From a virus: a DNA stretch of 64,000 nt. Both the position numbers and the translations under genes were made by a program. Every line of letters starts with the position of its first letter. Positions within the stretch are counted from its first letter, which is position 1. The DNA lies in IMG/VR virus record IMGVR_UViG_3300002460_000025, positions 1 through 64,000 of that record; one strand, given 5' to 3'. The notes beneath the pieces were generated by a model. It did not search any database and was not told the DNA's origin. It saw only the letters and a list, made by a program, of their open reading frames with translations. Below, piece after piece: positions 58,001 to 64,000 of the stretch.

Positions 58001-58214
58001 GTTGCTGCGGCGATTCCGCTTCCGCTTTGGCGACTGCCGCCATGGACACGCACTGCACGCATTCGCCGCAGGCCCCGTCCACGCCGAGCAACATGCACGT
58101 CTGCTCGTGCGTCAGCCATTCCTTTAGCGCCTCCAGCAGATCAGGGGCAGCGGCAATCAATCTCGCCCGCGCTAAGTCCTGCACCTCGGGGGGCAGGGGT
58201 CGTTGCTTCTTCAT
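57990..58214 (-). CDS. Small phage protein with RLIAAAPDLLEAL motif
   Basis: 74 residues. ARARLIAAAPDLLEALKEWL is a motif shared by many small phage proteins of unknown role; CGECVQC follows. GC-rich codon use stands out from neighbours at 49-55 kb. Confidence 0.7.
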   Translation of the reverse strand: MKKQRPLPPEVQDLARARLIAAAPDLLEALKEWLTHEQTCMLLGVDGACGECVQCVSMAAVAKAEAESPQQHGN

Positions 58215-58224
58215 ACAGCCCTCC

Positions 58225-58410
58225 TCAAGCCGGTGTCGCTGCGTCCTCTGGTCGATGGTTGGGACACGTCACCAACGTCCCATCCAGATAGACCCGACAT
58301 CCACAGTCAAGCTCCCACAGAGAGGACGCCTCGTCAGCGGCAGCATTGACCTCCCGCTTCAACCATGCGCGCCAGCGGTCGAATTCGTCTTTCTCTGCTT
58401 GGTTAGCCAC
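58225..58410 (-). CDS. Small zinc-ribbon-like protein
   Basis: 61 residues from a GTG start (ANQAEKDEFDRWRAWLKREV). The C-terminus CGCRVYLDGTLVTCPNH suggests a zinc site. Overlaps the next gene by 52 bases. Confidence 0.65.
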   Translation of the reverse strand: MANQAEKDEFDRWRAWLKREVNAAADEASSLWELDCGCRVYLDGTLVTCPNHRPEDAATPA

Positions 58411-58736
58411 GCTTTGAGCCTCCCCCGATCAACTGCCCACGCGAAATGGACAATACGATGCTTTGTATTGGGATTGATGAAGACATGCGAACGCCTCACG
58501 CTCCCAAGCTTCTGATCCTCAATGTACCTCGCCAACACTCGACCATAGTCAGTGGCTGTGACAAATCGTTTCTTGGGTTGCTTGGGAATCACCCCTGTAA
58601 ACGTGACCAGCCCAACCCTACTATCGAGGATTCTATTGGCTGTCTGGCAGAGCACAGTTCGTGGTTGAGGTTTATCATAACTAATCCCTGACAGTTCCCC
58701 AACACCACAACACTGTGTATGATGAAGTTCAGTCAT
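58359..58736 (-). CDS. Small unknown protein
   Basis: 125 residues. A CCGVGELSG opening, a basic middle and RYIEDQKLGSVRRSHVFINP. Alpha/beta by eye. No family recognised. Confidence 0.65.
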   Translation of the reverse strand: MTELHHTQCCGVGELSGISYDKPQPRTVLCQTANRILDSRVGLVTFTGVIPKQPKKRFVTATDYGRVLARYIEDQKLGSVRRSHVFINPNTKHRIVHFAWAVDRGRLKAWLTKQRKTNSTAGAHG

Positions 58737-58744
58737 ACCCCCTC

Positions 58745-58942
58745 CTACACATCCTCCCTATACACCGACGATCGAAGCTCATCCTCGAACCGTCCAATCA
58801 CGTCCTCAAGCTGCTCTGCCAACTCGTTGAGCTGACTGTTCAGCCCATCTATCTTGTCCTCCAGAAGATCGAGGCTCACCCCGACATCCTTCTGAAACAC
58901 CCCAAACTCCCTCAACATCTTCTCAGCCTGTTCAATCGTCAT
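58745..58942 (-). CDS. Coiled-coil protein
   Basis: 65 residues, almost wholly a coiled coil (LDLLEDKIDGLNSQLNELAE) with no catalytic residues. Unknown partner. Confidence 0.65.
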   Translation of the reverse strand: MTIEQAEKMLREFGVFQKDVGVSLDLLEDKIDGLNSQLNELAEQLEDVIGRFEDELRSSVYREDV

Positions 58943-59220
58943 ACGGACTCCTTCGGAATCTCCTGAATACCAGGAGATGGTAGCTTGGTTTTGAACTCTC
59001 CCACATGCCTTCCCGTGAATGTGTACTTCCTCTTCGGTGGTTCCGGTTCATCGTCGGGATCCAACGAGGGCATCAACTTTAACAATTCATCCTCCTTACT
59101 CGCCCGGTCTGGGAGTAACTCTCCTCCAGACCACACCACGACTGGTCGTTCCTCACTATCCCGGAACCGCTCACCCGCCTCGATTCTCCTCTGCCTCTCC
59201 ATGACCTGTTCAAATGTCAT
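58939..59220 (-). CDS. Small acidic protein
   Basis: 93 residues, charged helical start (EQVMERQRRIEAGERFRDSE) and a Pro-rich disordered end. 4-base overlap with each neighbour. Unknown. Confidence 0.65.
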   Translation of the reverse strand: MTFEQVMERQRRIEAGERFRDSEERPVVVWSGGELLPDRASKEDELLKLMPSLDPDDEPEPPKRKYTFTGRHVGEFKTKLPSPGIQEIPKESV

Positions 59221-59525
59221 TGTATCATTCCCATTGGCGCGATAGCCGTAATGGTATGCTTCTTCAATTCCTCCGCCCGCTGCACGGCCATATCAATCCG
59301 TTCACGCTGCTTCGCCAACAGGGACTTCAGGATTACCGTCGTCCGATCAGGATCCTCATTGAACCGTGTGATGATCCCGATCACATGTTTCCGTCTCTCC
59401 GGCGTCAACTGGAGTAACGCTGACAACACGATCCCCTCCTGGATGTTCTGAAGGGATCGAATGGATGTGATCACATCATCTTCCGTGATCACCGACTTTC
59501 CCAGGAAAAACTCTTTGACTGTCAT
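59217..59525 (-). CDS. Small helical protein
   Basis: 102 residues from ATG 59525 behind GAGGAGG; helical (SIRSLQNIQEGIVLSALLQL, then AKQRERIDMAVQRAEELKKH). No family recognised. Confidence 0.65.
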   Translation of the reverse strand: MTVKEFFLGKSVITEDDVITSIRSLQNIQEGIVLSALLQLTPERRKHVIGIITRFNEDPDRTTVILKSLLAKQRERIDMAVQRAEELKKHTITAIAPMGMIQ

Positions 59526-59536
59526 GATTAACCTCC

Positions 59537-59782
59537 TCACGCTACCGGCTCATCCGTGTCGAGCCACTGAATCCGTGTCCGCCCCTCGTGTCCGTGAATC
59601 GTTTCAATGGCCTCAATCGGAGGAACCACCGCCTCGATCGTAGGAACGACCTCGATTGTATGGAACCTGCCTAACCAACTGAGGACACATTGTCCATCAT
59701 GGAACTCTACACCTTCCGCGACTACTCCCGTCCCACTCACGCCTGAAATGTCCTCACTCCTCACGAGAAGGAATCGTTTCAC
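59537..59782 (-). CDS. Small protein with IEAVVPPIEAIET repeats
   Basis: 81 residues with a short repeated pattern (IEVVPTIEAVVPPIEAIETI) and a beta-rich start. It overlaps the ATP-grasp stop by 4 bases, so it may act with that pathway. Confidence 0.65.
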   Translation of the reverse strand: MKRFLLVRSEDISGVSGTGVVAEGVEFHDGQCVLSWLGRFHTIEVVPTIEAVVPPIEAIETIHGHEGRTRIQWLDTDEPVA

Positions 59783-60468
59783 TCGACCTCCCTACTGTCG
59801 GCCCACTCCCGAATCGCTTTGGCATACACCCCCACTGTGCCATTTTCTATTCCAGGTGCCCGATTGACCTCCAATACGATCAATGTCTTATCCTTCAACT
59901 GCCCAATATCGACAGCACCAAAGTCCAGCCCAAGCGCCTCAATTGCCCTGTGTGCGAGATCACGATGCTTCTGCTTCACTGACTCACCATCGTAGCTGAT
60001 CCTCCATCCACCATCCCACGAGCGAATCCACTCATGAGGGGTCTCGAACCCCGTGCGATGCACCTTGATCCCGGCCCTCAGTGATCGTCCCTTGAAGGAA
60101 TGCACGCGAAATTCCTTAACAATCTCCTCACGTTTCACCCAATAATCCACCGTTCGTGGAGGCCAGAGGAGATCATTCCCACCGACGTGGTGATTTGATC
60201 GTCCAATCCATCCATCTTGATGTGTCCTCGACACCGTGATCGTCGGCACACCAGCGTTCGTGAGGATCTCCGCATCGGTAAACTTTCCCCTTACCAGGAT
60301 CCCATTGAGGACTTTGCATCTCAGTGCAGGTACTCTCACACCCCACCCAATGACGACATCTTGTCGGATCAGCTTCTTCGGGATGTGACTGACTTTTCTC
60401 CCCTCGACAGCAGCAGCCAGCGCCCTCGCACTCTCCGATGGAACAGGTCTGTAGATATAGATCGCCAC
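59779..60468 (-). CDS. ATP-grasp ligase-like protein
   Basis: 229 residues. VPTITVSRTHQDGWIGRSNH, EFRVHSFKGRSLRAGIKVHR and DFGAVDIGQLKDKTLIVLEV leading to EVNRAPG match a RimK-type ATP-grasp core with the final E-x-N metal motif. It should couple ATP hydrolysis to amide or peptide bond formation. It stands in one leftward unit with a glutamine amidotransferase and an amidoligase. Confidence 0.8.
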   Translation of the reverse strand: MAIYIYRPVPSESARALAAAVEGRKVSHIPKKLIRQDVVIGWGVRVPALRCKVLNGILVRGKFTDAEILTNAGVPTITVSRTHQDGWIGRSNHHVGGNDLLWPPRTVDYWVKREEIVKEFRVHSFKGRSLRAGIKVHRTGFETPHEWIRSWDGGWRISYDGESVKQKHRDLAHRAIEALGLDFGAVDIGQLKDKTLIVLEVNRAPGIENGTVGVYAKAIREWADSREVE

Positions 60469-60471
60469 CCT

Positions 60472-60795
60472 CTATGTCTCCTCGTCCTCATCGAACGTGA
60501 TGCTATACGTTACCATGAATTCATTGATGGCGTCCATGATCTTGTCCATCTTGGCAATGATCGGCGTCGGGATGGTGGCAACGTCTGTCAGGTAGACATC
60601 CACCAATGAGTCGAAAATCTTGTAGCACCCGTCCAGCAGTACCGTTGAGTGATGGAGGGCATCATCAGCGATATCCCCATCATCCTTCTCAAATTCCTCT
60701 TCAGCTTCACCATCAACGTCGGTTCGTCCAGGAGGAAGCAGAAGTGGTTGCTTCCGTTTGACGAAGGTGAGCGTTTCGAGATCAGCGATTCTCAT
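60472..60795 (-). CDS. Small acidic protein
   Basis: 107 residues, acidic (EAEEEFEKDDGDIADDALHH), with helical C-terminus (AKMDKIMDAINEFMVTYSIT). No family recognised; a substrate or partner of the ligase set is possible. Confidence 0.65.
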   Translation of the reverse strand: MRIADLETLTFVKRKQPLLLPPGRTDVDGEAEEEFEKDDGDIADDALHHSTVLLDGCYKIFDSLVDVYLTDVATIPTPIIAKMDKIMDAINEFMVTYSITFDEDEET

Positions 60796-61597
60796 CGCGG
60801 CCCTCGCGGTCCATGTCTCTGACGACTTGGGCCAGTGAACGAGGGGCTCTCTCCGTCATCTGTTCAATATTGGTAAAAATAGACTGGTTCGAGCGACGTG
60901 ATGCTGGTGGAGCGAACGCAGGAGTATCTCTTGGAGTTACAGTAGGTCTTGAATTACCCTGAGGAGCCTGTGGAGCCTGTAGTATGCGCCATCCATTACT
61001 GTCAAACACAACATTGCGAGTAGCACGTGATAACGGCGGTGGCATGTCAATTCCTTCCTCCATCACACTAGTACCTACGGCACCAAAGTCCAATGCTGCC
61101 TCCCCACCGATTGGAGGGGCCTCCACCTCAACAGGTATTGGTCTCCCATTGTAAATGTCATCACACGTCTTACACTTGATCCGAGACAGCTTGACCCCAG
61201 TCGTGTGTCCTTCAGAACATCTTACCACTTGTATGATCCGACACCCCGTACAGAGAATCGAACCTTCAGCGACGACTACCCCCTCATTCTCTACAAACAT
61301 CTGTTGACAGTGATCACAGGCCATCGTCGTTGCCAATCTCACAAGTCCATTGACTTCACGAGGTGACAGGATTGCCCTCCGAATGGTTGTGAGAAGTTGA
61401 CTGGAAAACCCACTCCCTGGCTTCTGCCGCCTGCCGATGGTTGCAAGGCGATCGATCAGATCCACATCATGCGTGGGATGATCCAATTGCTCTCGCAATT
61501 GCGTGAGGACAGCTTGCGCGTCTGGGTGGAGATGATCAACCATCCCCTCCAACTCAGTGAGAAGTATGGTTCCTTGTTTTGGTGTGAGTCTCAGCAT
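60782..61597 (-). CDS. Zinc-finger protein
   Basis: 271 residues. A helical N-terminus (about 1-85), a double zinc site (CDHCQQM...CTGC and CSEGH...CKTCDDIY, about 93-145) and a disordered Pro/Arg-rich C-terminus. Unknown. It lies between ATP-grasp and amidotransferase genes. Confidence 0.7.
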   Translation of the reverse strand: MLRLTPKQGTILLTELEGMVDHLHPDAQAVLTQLREQLDHPTHDVDLIDRLATIGRRQKPGSGFSSQLLTTIRRAILSPREVNGLVRLATTMACDHCQQMFVENEGVVVAEGSILCTGCRIIQVVRCSEGHTTGVKLSRIKCKTCDDIYNGRPIPVEVEAPPIGGEAALDFGAVGTSVMEEGIDMPPPLSRATRNVVFDSNGWRILQAPQAPQGNSRPTVTPRDTPAFAPPASRRSNQSIFTNIEQMTERAPRSLAQVVRDMDREGRDENR

Positions 61598-61600
61598 GGG

Positions 61601-61699
61601 TTATTTCCTCAAGGCATAGATACATATGCCGGTAACCAGCAAGGTTACCAGTCCTACAAACACAGCTATCAGAACGAACGCCATCTCCGGATTGGTCAT
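61601..61699 (-). CDS. 32-residue membrane peptide
   Basis: Begins MTNPEMAFVLIAVFVGLVTL; one helix, short basic end. Ribosome site GGGAGATG. One of the membrane microproteins. Confidence 0.65.
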   Translation of the reverse strand: MTNPEMAFVLIAVFVGLVTLLVTGICIYALRK

Positions 61700-61710
61700 T
61701 GACATCTCCC

Positions 61711-62817
61711 TTACATCTGACACACAATCTGGATGCCCCTCTTGCTGGCATCACGGATTTTCTCACGTCGCTTCAACTCCTCGATGTCAGTCAACTCAAC
61801 AGCTGTACCCATAATCCTCGGGCGATCCTTCTTCATCCAACACGTACCGCAGATCCATTCAAACGTGCCTGCCAGACGATGATTGGCGTTGTGAACATCC
61901 TTGGGATCACAGAAATCACACATCCCACTTTTTGAGTGGATTGTGAGCACAGCTGGCTTCTTCTGGTAGCAATCCCAACACTGAGCCACATTATTGGAGG
62001 TTGTCCAAATTCCCGCCACCTTCCCACAGGCACAGTGCTTGTCACGTTGGGCTAGCGCCGTGACCTTTTGCGTTTGTGTGATCGTCCCGTCGCCTGTGCC
62101 AGAAGTTGCCGCATCAGTCGATTGTATTTCTTTCTCCCGATCCTTCCAGTAGCCAGCAGATCCTCCAGTTCCTCGAAACGATGTCTGGTCGGAGGCACCT
62201 CTACCCCCTCGATGGCCCCCCATTGAGAACGGTGGTGTCAGATAGTGAGATACATGTTTCCACTCCGTATTGGAGTACCACACCCCATCATCGTATGTCC
62301 AATCACCAAACAATTCGATGTCATCTGTCTTGAACACCGCCACCTTTTCGTTGATCAACTCCAACAACCCGAGACCGAGATAATTGGACGCCAAGGCTAG
62401 TGCCCTCGTGTCTGTCCACGACCCAGTAGGGAGCTTGAACGGCACCTTACAGGCCAACTCGATGATCTTGTTCTTCCAATCACTCCACATCCCATTGTGG
62501 AACAAGACAGCACCATCGATTGTCCCCTCCAACGTCGTATCAGCGTCAGGGCTGATAGGGAATGGATGACACCCAAATGGCCCAAGCGCAGTACCTACAG
62601 ATGGATTCCTGAAATGCAGCACGTACGGGAGAGGGATTGTCTTGTTCAGAGTCACGACCTCCTCAAGGGTCAGCCCTTTACTCCACCGGACAGCTTTCCT
62701 CCCGTCCTTCTCCTCCAGCCATGCTGCTCCAGCCCCGGAGGGATGCTTCTCAAACCCCTTCTTTACACTATCCTCGGTGATTCTCGTATCCCCGTTCGCC
62801 ACCATGATCACGCACAT
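61711..62817 (-). CDS. Class II glutamine amidotransferase with zinc ribbons
   Basis: 368 residues. MCVIMVANG places the catalytic Cys at position 2, as in class II (Ntn) glutaminases; YVLHFRNPSVGT and VLFHNGMWSDWKNKI are the expected substrate-site segments. The C-terminal third carries zinc-ribbon pairs (CACGK...CWDC; CDFC...CGTC). It should release ammonia from glutamine for the neighbouring amidoligase or ATP-grasp enzyme. The zinc tail is unusual. Confidence 0.85.
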   Translation of the reverse strand: MCVIMVANGDTRITEDSVKKGFEKHPSGAGAAWLEEKDGRKAVRWSKGLTLEEVVTLNKTIPLPYVLHFRNPSVGTALGPFGCHPFPISPDADTTLEGTIDGAVLFHNGMWSDWKNKIIELACKVPFKLPTGSWTDTRALALASNYLGLGLLELINEKVAVFKTDDIELFGDWTYDDGVWYSNTEWKHVSHYLTPPFSMGGHRGGRGASDQTSFRGTGGSAGYWKDREKEIQSTDAATSGTGDGTITQTQKVTALAQRDKHCACGKVAGIWTTSNNVAQCWDCYQKKPAVLTIHSKSGMCDFCDPKDVHNANHRLAGTFEWICGTCWMKKDRPRIMGTAVELTDIEELKRREKIRDASKRGIQIVCQM

Positions 62818-62819
62818 GA

Positions 62820-63632
62820 TTAGATCCTCTCCTGATAATGGTTGATCTCAGCAGCGCCGAGAGCGACCTGTGCCAATTTCCGTGGTTCTCTCTCACGCAT
62901 CTTGGAGAGGAACTGATTCGTGATGCTCAAGACTGTCCTCACTGCCCGAGTGGCTTGTTCCGGCGTCTCCATCATGGGGAGGAGACGACATTCGACCGTT
63001 CGATGTTGTGCAAAACAGTAGTTGAGGGCAGTATAGCGATTGTGAGGCTTTCCCCGACTGTGGAAATCTTTTTTCTCTATTTTTACCTGTTCATCGCCAC
63101 AGTACTGATGAGCACAGTGATCGTGATTCTTCCTCGTCAGTCGATCCCAGATAGGGTGATCCTTTGCCAATCGCTCCGTTCCTGCCCAGTCGAGGAGTCT
63201 CACCACCATCTCCATCGTGAATCGAGGGGTCATGAGGCGTTGGTAATTCAAGCGATTGACCAATCCCATATGAACGTGTAACCCACACGTTTCGTTCACG
63301 TGGTGGGGATAGTACTTCATGATCGCTCGTTCCAACTCATCAGTTATCACGGCAAAAGGACCGAGAGGGATCTCACCAATCCCAACCTTTGGATAGGCCA
63401 TCCCCACATCCGCAGGGAGATCAACAGGTTCCATCGTCCTCATGTTCACGTAACGGTTGTTCCCATCATCGAATCCTATACCAGGAGGTAACTTCGGTCG
63501 TGGGAAGACCAGACTCCCATCTCTGAGGAGTTTGACACCCTTTGGGAGTTTGTCCCACCCTCCCTCCAACTCGATTCCCACCGTGTCGATACGGTTTGGG
63601 ATACCATCAATCCTGACGCGCTTCTTCGCCAC
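62820..63632 (-). CDS. Amidoligase (PF12224-like)
   Basis: 270 residues. TVGIELEGGW, LLRDGSLVF, NETCGLHVHMG, RYTALNYCF and TVECRLLPM are the conserved blocks of the glutamine-synthetase-fold amidoligases that join amino groups to carboxylates. It begins two bases after the amidotransferase stop region, indicating co-translation. Confidence 0.85.
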   Translation of the reverse strand: MAKKRVRIDGIPNRIDTVGIELEGGWDKLPKGVKLLRDGSLVFPRPKLPPGIGFDDGNNRYVNMRTMEPVDLPADVGMAYPKVGIGEIPLGPFAVITDELERAIMKYYPHHVNETCGLHVHMGLVNRLNYQRLMTPRFTMEMVVRLLDWAGTERLAKDHPIWDRLTRKNHDHCAHQYCGDEQVKIEKKDFHSRGKPHNRYTALNYCFAQHRTVECRLLPMMETPEQATRAVRTVLSITNQFLSKMREREPRKLAQVALGAAEINHYQERI

Positions 63633-63642
63633 CCTGCTCCTC

Positions 63643-63972
63643 CTATATCTTGGTGTACGACGACACCGTAATCTGTGCCTTGACAGGCTTCAGGTAGTCA
63701 GTGAAGAACCGAGCAGCCATCCTCGTGATACGGTCATTGAGGCGATCATGTTGTTCACGAGATGCGACCTCCTCAGACACAAACGTCACGCCCTCAGGCC
63801 CACTGGCACCGACAAGCCTGAGGAATGAGAGGTTGATGGGCTCACTAAGCAGGCTGCTCCCAAGTGAATTGAGATCATATGGGTTCTCATACGAGATGGT
63901 CCCATCAGGGAGCATCCATGCCGTGAGGGCTCCAGACTTTGGAATCCACAGACGCCCAAGTGACACGGACAT
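63643..63972 (-). CDS. Small protein upstream of the amidoligase
   Basis: 109 residues, begins MSVSLGRLWIPKSGALTAWM and ends SSYTKI. Alpha/beta, charged helix near the C-terminus (REQHDRLNDRITRMAARFFT). No family recognised; first gene of the ligase set inside the window. The unit probably continues beyond the edge. Confidence 0.65.
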   Translation of the reverse strand: MSVSLGRLWIPKSGALTAWMLPDGTISYENPYDLNSLGSSLLSEPINLSFLRLVGASGPEGVTFVSEEVASREQHDRLNDRITRMAARFFTDYLKPVKAQITVSSYTKI

Positions 63973-64000
63973 ATCGATCTTTTGGTCGATCGCCCAGTGA

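Overview
This window is a near-complete genome segment of a lytic tailed dsDNA bacteriophage, or a metagenomic phage contig. The evidence is a full packaging and head module, lysis genes, a phage replication set, dense gene packing with many ATGA/TGATG overlaps, two tRNAs, and no integrase or lysogeny repressor that I can recognise. The virion genes suggest a short-tailed (podovirus-like) particle: portal, scaffold, coat, a head-tail adaptor, hub/nozzle-like proteins and a very large internal protein, with no tape-measure or sheath. The host cannot be named. Sigma70-type promoters and an encoded-CCA tRNA-Gly point to a bacterium.

Layout. (1) 0.2-5.4 kb, leftward: about 15 small early genes of mostly unknown role (winged helix, ribbon-helix-helix, zinc ribbons, membrane peptides). 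Three of them have their reading frame broken. (2) 5.4-6.4 kb, no genes: an AT-rich stretch and an array of GGTGTGTCA/TGACACACC sites. This is a candidate origin or operator region, partly repeated at 57.1-57.3 kb. (3) 6.4-38.5 kb, rightward: a membrane peptide, a Holliday-junction-resolvase-like nuclease, tRNA-Gly, small and large terminase, portal, scaffold, coat, tRNA-Met, many beta-rich virion proteins, adaptor, hub, spike, a run of Gly/Pro/Gln-rich virion proteins sharing a short motif, a 1015-aa internal protein, then holin-like protein, GH108 lysozyme and metallopeptidase. An exonuclease with its own promoter interrupts the run at 34.7 kb. Fibre-like repeat proteins, a C39-like peptidase and a secreted trypsin-like protease follow, and a terminator ends the unit at 38.6 kb. 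(4) 38.7-52.8 kb, leftward: nucleotide metabolism (ThyX, two deoxyribosyltransferase-like enzymes, dATP/dGTP diphosphohydrolase-like), a uracil-DNA-glycosylase/exonuclease/PolA fusion, two methyltransferase-like proteins, an SSB-like protein, a Sak4-like ATPase, a receiver-like (cREC) protein, a RecB-like nuclease and a phosphoesterase. (5) 53.0-53.9 kb, rightward: one RepA-like helicase with its own promoter. (6) 53.9-64 kb, leftward: paired membrane microproteins, a RlaP-like nucleotidyltransferase, FmdB-like zinc ribbon, deaminase, many small proteins, and an ATP-grasp / class II glutamine amidotransferase / amidoligase set that runs toward the window edge.

How it may work together. At least seven promoters share TTGACAATC(C/T)-N17/18 with an extended -10 (TGn) and sit at the heads of early units on both strands. 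Replication would use helicase, PolA fusion, SSB-like protein, Sak4-like recombinase, exonuclease and resolvase, fed by ThyX, deaminase and salvage enzymes. The rightward late unit builds and releases particles. The ATP-grasp/GAT-II/amidoligase set is the best candidate for an unusual, little-described pathway, probably peptide or amide modification. Functions are assigned from sequence motifs read by eye; no database search was possible.
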